A stretch of 56,556 nucleotides of DNA from Blautia glucerasea (GTDB taxonomy: Bacteria; Bacillota; Clostridia; Lachnospirales; Lachnospiraceae): assembly GCF_020537505.1 (NCBI RefSeq), contig NZ_JAJBMO010000026.1, positions 1-56,556 on the forward strand, in the 5' to 3' direction. Positions 34,615 through 44,407 of this stretch are shown here, in pieces (within the stretch, counting starts at the first letter, position 1; the number at the start of each line of letters is the position of its first letter). Below the pieces are notes generated by a model, which searched no databases, was not told the DNA's origin, and saw only the letters and a list, made by a program, of their open reading frames with translations. The translations under genes and the position numbers were made by a program.

Positions 34615-36774
34615 TTATTTATTCAGCCCCTTCATGGAAAGGCTGATCCGGTTCTTCTTCTCGTCTACACCAAGAACACGAACCTCCACAATATCCCCAA
34701 CACTTACTGCTTCCAGCGGATGCTTGATAAATTTCTCGCTCATCTGGGAAATGTGCACCAGTCCATCCTGGTGAACGCCGATATCAACGAAAGCTCCGAA
34801 ATCGATTACGTTGCGGACTGTTCCCTTCAGGATCATGCCCTCTTTCAGATCCTTAATATCCAGTACATCGGTACGAAGAATTGGCTTCGGCATCTCATCT
34901 CGTGGGTCGCGGGCTGGTTTTTCCAGCTCTTTTACAATATCACGAAGTGTGATCTCACCAATTTCCAGCTCTGCTGCCGTCTTCTTATAATCCCTGATCT
35001 GTCTGGAAAGTCCAGCTAACCTGCTGCCTGCAATATCCTCTGCGGAATATCCCAGCTTCTCAAGGAGCTTAGAAGCAGCCTCGTAGCTCTCCGGATGAAC
35101 ACTTGTAGCGTCCAGAGGATTGGAGCCACCTGTAATACGCATGAAGCCAGCGCACTGTTCAAATGCCTTCGGTCCAAGCTTGGCTACCTTCAGAAGTTCT
35201 TTTCGGCTTGTGAAACGGCCATTCTCTTCACGGTAAGCTACAATGTTCTTAGCGATTGCTTTGGAAACACCGGAAATATACTCCAGAAGGGAAGCAGATG
35301 CTGTATTCAAATCTACGCCAACCTTATTAACAGAATCCTCAACCACACCAGTCAGGGCTTCACCCAGCTTCTTCTGGTTCATGTCATGCTGATATTGTCC
35401 AACACCAATGGATTTCGGATCGATCTTAACCAGTTCAGCCAGAGGATCCTGCACACGTCTTGCAATGGAAGTGGCACTTCTCTGTCCTACGTCAAAATTC
35501 GGGAATTCTTCTGTTGCAAGCTTACTTGCAGAATAAACAGAAGCACCAGCCTCATTTGTGATCACATACTGAACCTTTGCCTCTGGGATCTCCTTCAGCA
35601 TATCTACGATCACCTGCTCAGACTCTCTGGAAGCAGTACCATTTCCAACAGAGATCAGGGAAATATGATATTTCCTGATCATGGCTTCTACGGTATCCTT
35701 TGCAGCGCGGATCTTCTTCTCATTGGTCGGCGCAGTCGGGTAAACAACTGTAGTATCCAGAACTTTTCCAGTAGGATCTACAACAGCCAGCTTACAGCCG
35801 GTACGGAAAGCCGGATCCCAGCCAAGGACAGTCTGCCCTGCGATTGGAGGCTGCATAAGAAGCTGCTCCAGGTTCTTGCCAAAGACTTTGATAGCACCGT
35901 CTTCTGCCTTCTCTGTCAGGTCACTTCTGATCTCACGCTCGATTGCCGGCGCAATAAGACGCTTGTAGCTGTCCTCTGTTACCTCTTTCAGGATTGGTGT
36001 GGTAAACGGGTTGTCACGGGTGATCACCTGCTTCTCCAGGTAGCGGAGAATATCTTCCTCCGGTGCTGCTATCTTAATAGTAAGGAATTTCTCTTTCTCA
36101 CCGCGGTTCAACGCCAGCACACGATGTCCAGCCAGCTTCTTCACCGGCTCTTCAAATTCGTAATACATTTCGTAAACAGACTGTGTCTCCGGATCCTTTG
36201 CCACAGAACTGATGGTTCCTTTCTTTGCAGTAAGGTCACGGATGTGGATTCGGTAATCTGCCTCGTCAGAAATATGCTCTGCAATAATATCCTTCGCACC
36301 AGCAATGGCGTCTGCCACAGAAGCAACCTCTTTTTCCTCTGACACAAAGGCTTCTGCCTCTTCCTCAATAGACTTGTTTGTCATCTGGAGCATAATGATA
36401 TTTGCCAGGGGCTCCAGGCCTTTTTCCTTGGCAATGGTTGCCCTGGTACGTCTCTTCGGACGGTACGGGCGGTAAAGGTCCTCTACGACTACCAGCGTCT
36501 GTGCTGCCAGGATCTGTGCCTTCAGTTCTTCTGTCAGCTTGCCCTGGTCCTCAATGCTGGAAAGGACCTGATTCTTCTTGTCTTCCAGATTTCGGAGATA
36601 AGTCAGTCTCTCGTTCAGGTTACGAAGCTGCTCGTCATTTAAGGTTCCGGTAGCTTCTTTTCTATATCGTGAAATAAAAGGGATAGTGTTTCCCTCGTCA
36701 ATCAATTTAACAGCAGCTTCTACCTGCCATTTCTGCACCCCCAGTTCCTGGGTGATTGCCTGTAAAATATCCAT
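34615..36774 (-). CDS. tex: Tex family S1 RNA-binding transcription accessory protein
   Basis: A 719-residue Tex (YdcI) protein. The order is the N-terminal helical region (GNTIPFISRYRKEATG, about 28-43), a YqgF/RNase H-like domain (about 325-450, starting GWDPAFRTGCKLAVVDP), two helix-hairpin-helix units (about 490-560) and a C-terminal S1 domain (about 645-716, KGTVRNVIDFGAFVDIGVHQ). Tex binds nucleic acids and associates with the transcription machinery. Full family length. Followed at once by DUF1294. Confidence 0.96.
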   Translation of the reverse strand: MDILQAITQELGVQKWQVEAAVKLIDEGNTIPFISRYRKEATGTLNDEQLRNLNERLTYLRNLEDKKNQVLSSIEDQGKLTEELKAQILAAQTLVVVEDLYRPYRPKRRTRATIAKEKGLEPLANIIMLQMTNKSIEEEAEAFVSEEKEVASVADAIAGAKDIIAEHISDEADYRIHIRDLTAKKGTISSVAKDPETQSVYEMYYEFEEPVKKLAGHRVLALNRGEKEKFLTIKIAAPEEDILRYLEKQVITRDNPFTTPILKEVTEDSYKRLIAPAIEREIRSDLTEKAEDGAIKVFGKNLEQLLMQPPIAGQTVLGWDPAFRTGCKLAVVDPTGKVLDTTVVYPTAPTNEKKIRAAKDTVEAMIRKYHISLISVGNGTASRESEQVIVDMLKEIPEAKVQYVITNEAGASVYSASKLATEEFPNFDVGQRSATSIARRVQDPLAELVKIDPKSIGVGQYQHDMNQKKLGEALTGVVEDSVNKVGVDLNTASASLLEYISGVSKAIAKNIVAYREENGRFTSRKELLKVAKLGPKAFEQCAGFMRITGGSNPLDATSVHPESYEAASKLLEKLGYSAEDIAGSRLAGLSRQIRDYKKTAAELEIGEITLRDIVKELEKPARDPRDEMPKPILRTDVLDIKDLKEGMILKGTVRNVIDFGAFVDIGVHQDGLVHISQMSEKFIKHPLEAVSVGDIVEVRVLGVDEKKNRISLSMKGLNK

Positions 36775-36804
36775 TTTTTCAATCTCCTCTTGTTGCTTGT
36801 ATTT

Positions 36805-37557
36805 CTAAATAGTCCTATCTTCCGGCAGTCTGTAGTCCAGTTCCCCATCCAGATCCCGGTAAAATGCCACCATGGACATTTCCATATAAGGCATGATCCA
36901 GAAAAGTGCAATATAGAACGTGAACACAGATAATAACAAAAGCGGGATAAAGCTGAGATTCAGCTTCACATATCTCCAGATATTTCCCTTCATCAGCCTT
37001 GCGCTCTCTTTCAGTGCCTGGATTCCTCCAAGCTCTGTGTCATCCGCCATGAGAAAGTAGGTCATGGCAAATGGAAGGGAAATAAGAAAATTCAGCAAAG
37101 TGCTTACCGCCAGCAGTCCCAGAGTCATGGAAAGCCACTGGATCTGGGAATCCACAGTCAGTCCCGGATCTGTGGTAAAGCTCACGTAATAGTAAGGGAT
37201 TGCTGTGACCAGCTGGATCAGCGCCAGCACAAAGCCTGCAACGATCACCCTGTCTGGCTGGTTTTTGAAAAAGTAGCCCAGATCTCCCAGAGAAAACTCC
37301 TTTCCCCTGGAAATATTCAAAAGCATATACCCCAGACCAGCGGAAATGATTCCCACGATCAGTGACACCACCAGCATAAATACTTCACTGAGAACCAGAT
37401 CCAGCGCGGATGTGCCAGAAAATAAATTGGTAGAAAGGATTGTTCCTAAGGTATTCAGACCATACACTGCCAGAAGCCCAAGGATCACAGTTCCAACATG
37501 TCCCTGCAATGCCTTTTTTGCCTGCAGTTTGATTTCCTTCGTACTTCTTTTTTTCAT
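36805..37557 (-). CDS. DUF975 family membrane protein
   Basis: About 250 residues with six hydrophobic helices. The N-terminus KKRSTKEIKLQAKKALQGH, with KGIDLG-like ISRGKEFSLGDLGYFF later, fits DUF975, a family of Firmicutes membrane proteins without known function. Three in-frame ATGs (37566, 37563, 37557) follow AAAGGAG with spacings of 1, 4 and 10; the last gives the usual family start. An upstream extension to 37698 has no protein-like character. It lies 30 bp before tex on the same strand. Confidence 0.82.
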   Translation of the reverse strand: MKKRSTKEIKLQAKKALQGHVGTVILGLLAVYGLNTLGTILSTNLFSGTSALDLVLSEVFMLVVSLIVGIISAGLGYMLLNISRGKEFSLGDLGYFFKNQPDRVIVAGFVLALIQLVTAIPYYYVSFTTDPGLTVDSQIQWLSMTLGLLAVSTLLNFLISLPFAMTYFLMADDTELGGIQALKESARLMKGNIWRYVKLNLSFIPLLLLSVFTFYIALFWIMPYMEMSMVAFYRDLDGELDYRLPEDRTI

Positions 37558-37719
37558 AATCATCATTCTCCTTTGCAGTGAAACAGCAGGCCGGGATTCT
37601 GATGCATCCCGGCCAGATATATTGCAGCACCATTTCGCTGTTTTCACTTTTTGCTCCATTAAGCCATGCCAGTTGTTCCCAATATAGCATTCTTCCATCT
37701 GACATCTGTAATTTTTTAA

Positions 37720-38607
37720 TTACGCCGTTCTCTTGTTTCCCCAGAAAAACAGCGCTACCGTACCAGGACCTGTATGGCTTCCGATGGTAGTTCCGATGTT
37801 ATTGATCTCTACTTTCCCATTTAATTTCGGGAAACGCTCTTCCACCAGCCTTGCCACTTCCCGGGCATCCTCTATGCACGCAGACTGGGAAATATAACAC
37901 TTCCCATTATAGTCAAGTCCGCCCTCGGCATACTCTTCCATTTTGTCTACAATAGCCCGGATCACCTTTTTCTTGGTACGGATCTTAAATCTTGGGATCA
38001 GTTTTCCCTGATCATCCATATTCAGCAGCGGGCAGATATTCAGCATCGTGCCGAAAAAGCCGCTGGCCTTGGAAATACGGCCTCCTCTGATATAGAACGT
38101 AAGGTCTGTGGAAAAGAACCAGTGATGCAGGTTCAGCTTATGTTCTTCTGCCCAGGCATGAACTTCCCCGATGGATTTCCCCTCATCCCGAAGGTCTGCA
38201 AGTTTATCCATAAAAAGCCCATATCCGGAGGATGCTCCCAGAGAATCCACCACCAGGATCTTACGCCCCGGATATTTTTCCTCCAGATCCGCTTTTGCAA
38301 CGTTAGCTGAATTGATAACGCCAGAAATTCCTGAAGACAGGCAGACATGGAGCACATCTTTTCCCTCTTTCAGAAATCCTTCGAAATATTCTTCGAATTC
38401 ATCTGCATTTACCTGGGAAGTCTTGGTGGATGCACCATCCTGCATGGCCTTATAAAATTGGTCAAATGGCATAGCCTGTCCCAGATCATCTGCATATTCT
38501 TTTCCATTTAATTCATAATGAAAGCAGATATAGGAAATATTTCTTTTCTCAAAATGTTCTTTCGTAAGGTCTGCTGTAGAACAGCAGCTGATCACATAGT
38601 CGCTCAT
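37720..38607 (-). CDS. DegV family fatty acid-binding protein
   Basis: A 295-residue DegV protein. The N-terminal CCSTADLTKE, the SQVNADEF pair, the LSSGISGVINSANVA serine loop and RGGRISKASG are family signatures; these bind a fatty acid. In Firmicutes DegV/FakB proteins deliver fatty acids to the FakA kinase for phosphorylation before incorporation into phospholipid. The ATG follows GGAGGG. It lies 49 bp after the duplicated-domain secreted protein gene, and no fakA is in the window. Confidence 0.93.
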   Translation of the reverse strand: MSDYVISCCSTADLTKEHFEKRNISYICFHYELNGKEYADDLGQAMPFDQFYKAMQDGASTKTSQVNADEFEEYFEGFLKEGKDVLHVCLSSGISGVINSANVAKADLEEKYPGRKILVVDSLGASSGYGLFMDKLADLRDEGKSIGEVHAWAEEHKLNLHHWFFSTDLTFYIRGGRISKASGFFGTMLNICPLLNMDDQGKLIPRFKIRTKKKVIRAIVDKMEEYAEGGLDYNGKCYISQSACIEDAREVARLVEERFPKLNGKVEINNIGTTIGSHTGPGTVALFFWGNKRTA

Positions 38608-38656
38608 ATTTCCCTCCTGTTACTAATTTTGCAAAACCTCCAGATCGGGTTCTCCC

Positions 38657-39868
38657 TTATTCTGGAAGAATTTCATTTCTGTACGCAACACTTGCCACTG
38701 TATCCGGATCCTCATCCTTGTTAAACCAGAACTGTGCCCGGTTGTCAATCTTGGTATCTGCAGTCTTATAAATATTCAGGTAATCTCCGTCCTCATCACA
38801 CGCATAGCCTTTTTCCTCTGCAGCTGCGATCAGGTCCGCCTTCTTCGCACCCAGGGTAAATCCACCGGAAAGAGTAAGGGTAAGAGCATCACTGTCGTAA
38901 TTGCCTACCTCAAGCTCCCGTACAAAACAGTTCTCGATGGCAGTTGCATCCTGGGTAAAATTGTAAACACTGAAATGCACACTCTGGTTATTCTTCATCA
39001 TGTCTACAAATTCCAGATCCCGGCCAGCCACATAAGCGCCATCTTCCACATTCTGAAGCTCCCAGCCATTCTCAAGGAATGCAGACACCGGAGCCGGAAG
39101 GGAATAAAGATCTCCGCAGAATTCCAACTGTGGAGCCAGCAGATCATCTCCCAGCTCAGTAGGAGCGGTATAGGAAGATACGATTTCCGGAACTTCCTCG
39201 CTTACACTTCCCTTGTCATATCCTTCTGGCTCTACGAAGTTACGCATATCTACCTGCTTCAGAGTATTGTCATCCTTATATACATAGAGATGAACTTCCT
39301 CATAATAGTCTTTTGAGTAGGAATACTTGGTATACAGGTCTCCCTCGTAAGTATCGCTTGGATCACCATAAGCAGCTTTGATATCATCAAAATTGGATTT
39401 TCCCATTACGATTCCGCCAGGCAGTTCTACAGGAGTAGCCGCCACATCAAAATCATAGCTTGCATCAATATCAATTCCCGCAACCAGACACTGGTTTAAT
39501 GGCAGCTGGTTGATTCCAAGGTTGATCACATCTACGGAAACGCGGTCGTCCCCTTTGTAAAAACTGATGGAACCATAGGAATTGGTTCCAACGCCCATCT
39601 CCGGGTCCTCGTTCTTGCCAAGTGTCCAGTCTGCTGCGAAATCCTGGTAATACATAGGGAACTGGTAAACCTTATCCCCGATCTTCACCTGAAAATCGTA
39701 CAGGCTGTCGGACAGCTCTGTAACCGTTTCTGCACCAGCCTCAGGCTCATCCGCAGCCTCTCCTGCTGCCTCTGTAGTTTCGGCTTCCTGTGCCTCTGCA
39801 TAAGCCGCGGACGGAACCGCACACAGACACATTGCTGTAAAAAGCACTCCCAATACTTTTCTTTTCAT
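38657..39868 (-). CDS. secreted protein with two similar domains, function unknown
   Basis: A 403-residue exported protein: signal peptide (about 1-24, ending AAYAEA), an acidic Ala/Glu/Thr spacer, then two related halves. The first (YDFQVKIGDKVYQFP, NQCLVAGIDID, ELPGGIVMGKSNFDDIKAAYG) and second (LEFCGDLYSLPAP, ENCFVRELEVG, LSGGFTLGAKKADLIAAAEE) align in order, indicating an internal duplication. No catalytic motif is visible. The start at 39868 follows AGGAGG. It lies 31 bp after lysC and may be read from that operon. Confidence 0.78.
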   Translation of the reverse strand: MKRKVLGVLFTAMCLCAVPSAAYAEAQEAETTEAAGEAADEPEAGAETVTELSDSLYDFQVKIGDKVYQFPMYYQDFAADWTLGKNEDPEMGVGTNSYGSISFYKGDDRVSVDVINLGINQLPLNQCLVAGIDIDASYDFDVAATPVELPGGIVMGKSNFDDIKAAYGDPSDTYEGDLYTKYSYSKDYYEEVHLYVYKDDNTLKQVDMRNFVEPEGYDKGSVSEEVPEIVSSYTAPTELGDDLLAPQLEFCGDLYSLPAPVSAFLENGWELQNVEDGAYVAGRDLEFVDMMKNNQSVHFSVYNFTQDATAIENCFVRELEVGNYDSDALTLTLSGGFTLGAKKADLIAAAEEKGYACDEDGDYLNIYKTADTKIDNRAQFWFNKDEDPDTVASVAYRNEILPE

Positions 39869-39899
39869 ACAGAAATTCCTCCTTAGAATGTATATTCGA

Positions 39900-41108
39900 T
39901 CAGTCGGCAAGGCCGAAAGCATCGTGTACTGCATTCATAGCCCGGATTCCGTCTTTTTCATTGATGAGGACGGTAATACGGATTTCGGATGTGGAGATCA
40001 TATTAATGTTTACGCCTTCATTGTAAAGGCTCTCAAACATCTTGGCAGCCACGCCAGGATTGCTGAGCATACCGGAGCCAACAATGGAAAGCTTGGCGAT
40101 ATTGCGCTCAGAGTGAAGCTCCTTGAAGCCAAGGCGCTCCTGGCTCTCCTCCAGAGTGGCAACTGCATCATCCAGATCATCCTTATTTACGGTAAAAGAA
40201 ATGTCCTTTGTTCCTGCACGTCCGATAGACTGCAGGATAACATCTACATTAATATTTTTCTTTGCAAGGGTATCAAATACCTTAAATGCAACACCAGGCA
40301 CATCACGAAGTCCCAGTACTGCGATCCTCACAGCGTCTGTATCCAGCGCAACACCGCTGATCAGCATTCTTTCCACGCTAACTACCTCCTTAACTACCGT
40401 TCCTTCACTGTTATTCAGGCTGGAGCGGACCACAAGGGGCACTCCGTATTTCTTCGCCATTTCCACAGAACGGTTGTGAAGTACACCCGCTCCTGATGTT
40501 GCCAGATCCAGCATCTCATCGTATGTGATCTCTTTCAGCTTTCTGGCATTTGGAACCTTACGCGGGTCGGCAGTGTAAACGCCGTCCACATCTGTATAAA
40601 TCTCGCAGGCGTCTGCATGAAGCGCTGCTGCCAGTGCCACAGCAGTGGTATCAGAACCGCCTCGTCCCAGGGTGGTATAATCATCATACTTATCCACTCC
40701 CTGGAATCCGGTAACGATGACAATCCTGCGGGCATCCAGCTCACGGCGGATACGCTCTGTGTCGATTCTTTTTAATCTTGCATTCTGATGGCTGCTTGTG
40801 GTATGCATGGTCACCTGAAAAGCATTCAGGGAAACCGCCGGAACGCCCAGCTTATGCATTACCATGGCCATCAAAGATACGGACATCTGCTCCCCAATGG
40901 TAAGAAGCATATCCATCTCACGCTTCGGCGGCTTGTCGTCCATATCATGAGCCATACTGATCAGCTCATCTGTGTATTTTCCCATGGCGGACAAAACAAC
41001 CACCACGTCATTTCCTTTTTTATATTCTTCGATACAACGGTTGGCAACATTGTACATTCTCTCTTTGTCACCAACGGAGGTACCGCCGAATTTCTTAACT
41101 ATCAGCAT
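39900..41108 (-). CDS. lysC: aspartate kinase
   Basis: A 402-residue aspartokinase: phosphorylates aspartate, the entry step to lysine, methionine, threonine and diaminopimelate. N-terminal kinase motif KKFGGTSVGD (residues 4-13), the TTLGRGGSDTTAVALA loop, YTDVDGVYTADPR, then two ACT domains (about 265-400) for feedback control. The start at 41108 follows AAAGGAAAAAAT. It is 35 bp after hom, with the ACT protein upstream: a typical clostridial aspartate-pathway cluster. Confidence 0.96.
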   Translation of the reverse strand: MLIVKKFGGTSVGDKERMYNVANRCIEEYKKGNDVVVVLSAMGKYTDELISMAHDMDDKPPKREMDMLLTIGEQMSVSLMAMVMHKLGVPAVSLNAFQVTMHTTSSHQNARLKRIDTERIRRELDARRIVIVTGFQGVDKYDDYTTLGRGGSDTTAVALAAALHADACEIYTDVDGVYTADPRKVPNARKLKEITYDEMLDLATSGAGVLHNRSVEMAKKYGVPLVVRSSLNNSEGTVVKEVVSVERMLISGVALDTDAVRIAVLGLRDVPGVAFKVFDTLAKKNINVDVILQSIGRAGTKDISFTVNKDDLDDAVATLEESQERLGFKELHSERNIAKLSIVGSGMLSNPGVAAKMFESLYNEGVNINMISTSEIRITVLINEKDGIRAMNAVHDAFGLAD

Positions 41109-41143
41109 ATTTTTTCCTTTCACGCTGTCAGTTTTATTTTATA

Positions 41144-42361
41144 TCAGTCTTTCACACGGATCATGCCCAGAACGTTCTCTCCCAGCGCTTTCACACGCTC
41201 TTTGTACTCGCCCTGTGTCATAAGTCCGGTAACAAAACCAAATTCTTCCGGAAGGGAATCCGGCTCGATCACAGCCTCCACCTTGCCAAAGGCCTTATCC
41301 ACCTCGTCCAGGGAAGTGTCCTTCACGCGGACAAAGAAACGGCCTTCTACAGAATCTGGCTCCATAAGAGTCATCTCTTCATTGCTCCAGTTATTCGGAA
41401 TGGTATCATGAAGGTGCTTGGCAGCCTCCACAACGTCTGCTACAACAGCACTTGCAGTAGGAAGTTTGCCAGCTCCGCTTCCGTAGAACATGGCGTCGCC
41501 CAGCATATTTCCATGTACAAAAATACTGTTAAATACGCCGTTTACGCTGTAAAGAGGGTTCTCCTGTCCTACCAGAAAAGGTGCAACCAGTGCGTAGAAG
41601 GAATCTTCTCCAACTCTCTTGCTTGTACCAAGAAGCTTAATGCTTTTTCCCATCTCTCTTGCGTACTCCATGTCCTCTGGTGTGATCCGGGTAATTCCTT
41701 CTGTGTAAACATTCTCAAAATCCAGGAATTTTCCATATGCCAGAGAGGAAAGAATGGCAATCTTGCGGCATGCATCCTGTCCTTCCACGTCAGCAGTAGG
41801 GTCTGCCTCTGCATAGCCTTTCTCCTGCGCTTCCTTCAGAACGGTGTTAAAATCAGCCCCCTCTGTATTCATCTTATCCAGCATAAAGTTGGTGGTTCCA
41901 TTTAAGATTCCAGTAACCTCGTCGATCTCATCTGCTGTAAGAGAACCGTTGATAGCGCGGATGATGGGAATTCCACCGCCGCAGCTTGCTTCGAAAAGGA
42001 AATTGATCTCCTTCTCCTTCGCGATTTCCATAAGTTCAGGGCCGTATTTGGCAACCAGTGCTTTATTGGAGGTACACACGCTCTTGCCAGCTTCAAGTGC
42101 TCTCTTGGCAAAGGTATAGGCAGCACCGGTTCCACCCATTACTTCTACTACGATCTCAACTTCCGGATCATTTACAATCTGCTCAAAATCATGAACCAGG
42201 ATCTCTTCTACCGGATCTCCCGGGAACTCCCGAAGATCCAGAACATACTTGATCTTAATCTCTTCCCCGGCTCTTTTGTTAATCAGCTCATGGTTGGTGC
42301 GGATGACTTCTACTACACCGCTTCCAACTGTGCCATATCCTAACACTGCAATATTTATCAT
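41144..42361 (-). CDS. hom: homoserine dehydrogenase
   Basis: A 405-residue enzyme reducing aspartate semialdehyde to homoserine with NAD(P)H. N-terminal Rossmann motif VLGYGTVGSGVVEV (7-20), the catalytic-domain stretch GGGIPIIRAINGSLTADEI with GILNGTTNFML, YAEADPTADVEGQDACRK, and a C-terminal ACT domain (about 325-400). The gene starts 7 bp after the ACT-domain gene stop, and lysC follows, so the three are one operon feeding threonine and methionine synthesis. Confidence 0.97.
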   Translation of the reverse strand: MINIAVLGYGTVGSGVVEVIRTNHELINKRAGEEIKIKYVLDLREFPGDPVEEILVHDFEQIVNDPEVEIVVEVMGGTGAAYTFAKRALEAGKSVCTSNKALVAKYGPELMEIAKEKEINFLFEASCGGGIPIIRAINGSLTADEIDEVTGILNGTTNFMLDKMNTEGADFNTVLKEAQEKGYAEADPTADVEGQDACRKIAILSSLAYGKFLDFENVYTEGITRITPEDMEYAREMGKSIKLLGTSKRVGEDSFYALVAPFLVGQENPLYSVNGVFNSIFVHGNMLGDAMFYGSGAGKLPTASAVVADVVEAAKHLHDTIPNNWSNEEMTLMEPDSVEGRFFVRVKDTSLDEVDKAFGKVEAVIEPDSLPEEFGFVTGLMTQGEYKERVKALGENVLGMIRVKD

Positions 42362-42368
42362 CTGTCCG

Positions 42369-42821
42369 TTACTCCCTGCCTAATATTTTTAAATAATGGA
42401 TTCCTTCCATCTGTTCAATGTCATCCACCATTGCCTCTGCATCCCCTTCGCCCTGAAGGATCTGCACACTTAAGGTAAGAGTGGCAATCCCACTGATGGG
42501 AATACTCTGATGTATGGTCAGAATATTGCCATGGTTTTCCGCAATAGCCCGAAGAACATTGGATAAAATTCCCGGCTCATCATCCATCTGTATAATAAAT
42601 GTGATAGTTTTTCCTTTGGCTTCCTCGTGGAAGGGAAAAATATCATCTTTGTATTTATAGAAAGAACTCCGGCTGATCCCAACTGCATCTGCTGCCTCCT
42701 GAACAGTGGCCGCACGCTTGGATTCCAGCAGCTTCTTCGCAGCAACTACGTTCAGAAGTACTTCTGGTACCGCCCGTTCCCTTACTACAAAGTACTTATT
42801 CTTATCTGTTGTCTTTGGCAT
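42369..42821 (-). CDS. ACT domain protein (UPF0735/PheB-like)
   Basis: A 150-residue protein. Residues about 10-55 include a helix-turn-helix-like region (TVQEAADAVGISRSSFYKYK) and residues 70-147 an ACT domain (FIIQMDDEPGILSNVLRAIA). This family is commonly the first gene before hom and lysC in clostridia and probably senses an amino acid of the pathway as a regulator; that function is inferred. It overlaps nothing and lies about 120 bp after prfB. Confidence 0.93.
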   Translation of the reverse strand: MPKTTDKNKYFVVRERAVPEVLLNVVAAKKLLESKRAATVQEAADAVGISRSSFYKYKDDIFPFHEEAKGKTITFIIQMDDEPGILSNVLRAIAENHGNILTIHQSIPISGIATLTLSVQILQGEGDAEAMVDDIEQMEGIHYLKILGRE

Positions 42822-42945
42822 CCTGCATTTCCTTCCACTTTCACTGCGCCCTGCAAATTCCTGCTGTCACAGCCGCCTGCATTCAGAAATCTGTTACCGT
42901 TCACTTTGTGCACAGTAGCCTTAGATCCGGCAGCTGCCTTTTCAT

Positions 42946-44071
42946 TTACTGCTGCGCAGGCTTCTTCGCAAGTGCGATCCATTTCAGATATGCATTAATA
43001 AAGATATCAATGGCACCATCCATAACTGCATCTACATTTCCGGTCTCCTCATTAGTACGGTGATCCTTGACCATGGTGTATGGCTGCATAACGTAGGAAC
43101 GGATCTGGTTGCCCCAGCCGATATCGGTTACTTCGCCCCGGATTCCGGAAAGCTTGGCTTCTGCTTCCTGCTGTTTCAAAAGATACAGCTTCGCTTTCAG
43201 CATCTGCATAGCCTTGTCTTTATTCATATGCTGAGAACGCTCATTCTGACACTGTACCACGATTCCAGTTGGGAAATGTGTGATACGGATGGCGGATGAG
43301 GTCTTGTTGATGTGCTGTCCACCAGCACCGCTGCTTCGGTAGGTATCAATACGGATATCTTCGTCGTTGATCTCTACATCCAGGTCTTTCTCAATATCCG
43401 GCATTACATCACAGGATACGAAAGAGGTCTGACGCTTTCCGGCCGCATTGAATGGGGAAATACGGACCAGACGGTGAACACCTTTCTCGGATTTCAGAAG
43501 TCCATATGCGTTCTCTCCATTTACCTGGAAGGTAACGGATTTCACACCGGCTTCATCGCCGTCCAGATAATCCAGAACCTCAATGGAAAAGCCTTTCCGT
43601 TCAGCCCAGCGTGTATACATACGGTATAACATGCTGCACCAGTCGCAGGCTTCTGTTCCGCCGGCTCCTGCATTCAGCTTGATGATGGCATTCTCGCTGT
43701 CGTACTCTCCGGAGAGAAGTGTCTTCACACGGATGCTGTCAAACTGTGCCTGAAACTCGTCTAACATTTCCTGGATCTCTTCGATCATGGACGGATCATT
43801 TTCCTCATAGCTCATCTCGATCAGGGTTTCCATATCTTCTTTCTGTGTGATCAGATTCTGATAGGTCTCCATGTCGTCCTTCATGCTCTTTAATTCTTTC
43901 ATTTTCTTCTGGGAAGCTTCTGCATTGTCCCAGAAATCAGGCGCTTCCATTTCGCGCTCTAATTCTTCAACCCGCTTTTCTTTGTTAGCCAGGTCAAAGT
44001 GAATCCCTCACTTCCACTAATGGTTCTGTGTATGTTGCAAGAATGCTCTTGAACTGGTCTAATTCAACCAT
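42946..44071 (-). CDS. prfB: peptide chain release factor 2, programmed +1 frameshift
   Basis: RF2 recognises UGA and UAA stop codons. The GGQ motif (SGAGGQHINKTSSA) and the stop-reading SPF tripeptide (VRISPFNAAG) are present. The reading frame starts at the ATG at 44071 (after GAAGGTGAAGCT), runs 25 codons to CTT TGA, and the main frame continues one base on from GAC at 43995. The slip site CTTTGA is preceded by an AGGG Shine-Dalgarno-like element, so RF2 shortage lets the ribosome slip at 43996. The complete protein is about 374 residues. Confidence 0.97.
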
Positions 44072-44407
44072 AGCTTCACCTTCTTTCTTATATTTCTCTG
44101 TAACTGTGGAATATCTTCACTGCTACATTTCTTCAACAATGCCGCTCACTTAAAGCAATTGCCCCGGCGGCACACAGACTTTCAAACTATACAATAGCAT
44201 ATTCGGGGGGAAATTACAATAAAAAGCGGCCGTGTCTTCCTGTTGCAATTTTTTCTCAAAAATGGATTTTAGAATGGGTTGAAAAATGTTTCGATTTCTT
44301 TTATCATTAACTGGTGTTTATAAAAAAACAGGGTAGCGTGCTGGCAGGACGGATCCTATGTATTTCTTCGTGTTGCAGCAGGCTGATTTTCTTAGAGAGG
44401 TATTTAT
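44072..44407. other. divergent intergenic region between prfB and the NusG-II gene
   Basis: About 335 bp. Holds the prfB ribosome-binding site at its left end and GAGAGG for the NusG-II gene at its right. A TTGCAA and a TAGAAT hexamer occur at 44243 and 44270 but 21 bp apart, so no promoter is claimed. Nothing else recognised. Confidence 0.3.

Noticed and set aside
35095..36342. 415-residue plus-strand frame
   Set aside because: Antisense shadow of tex; no start signal or domain.
37558..37698. 47-residue N-terminal extension of the DUF975 protein
   Set aside because: No family resemblance; the ribosome-binding site points to the internal ATG cluster at 37557-37566.
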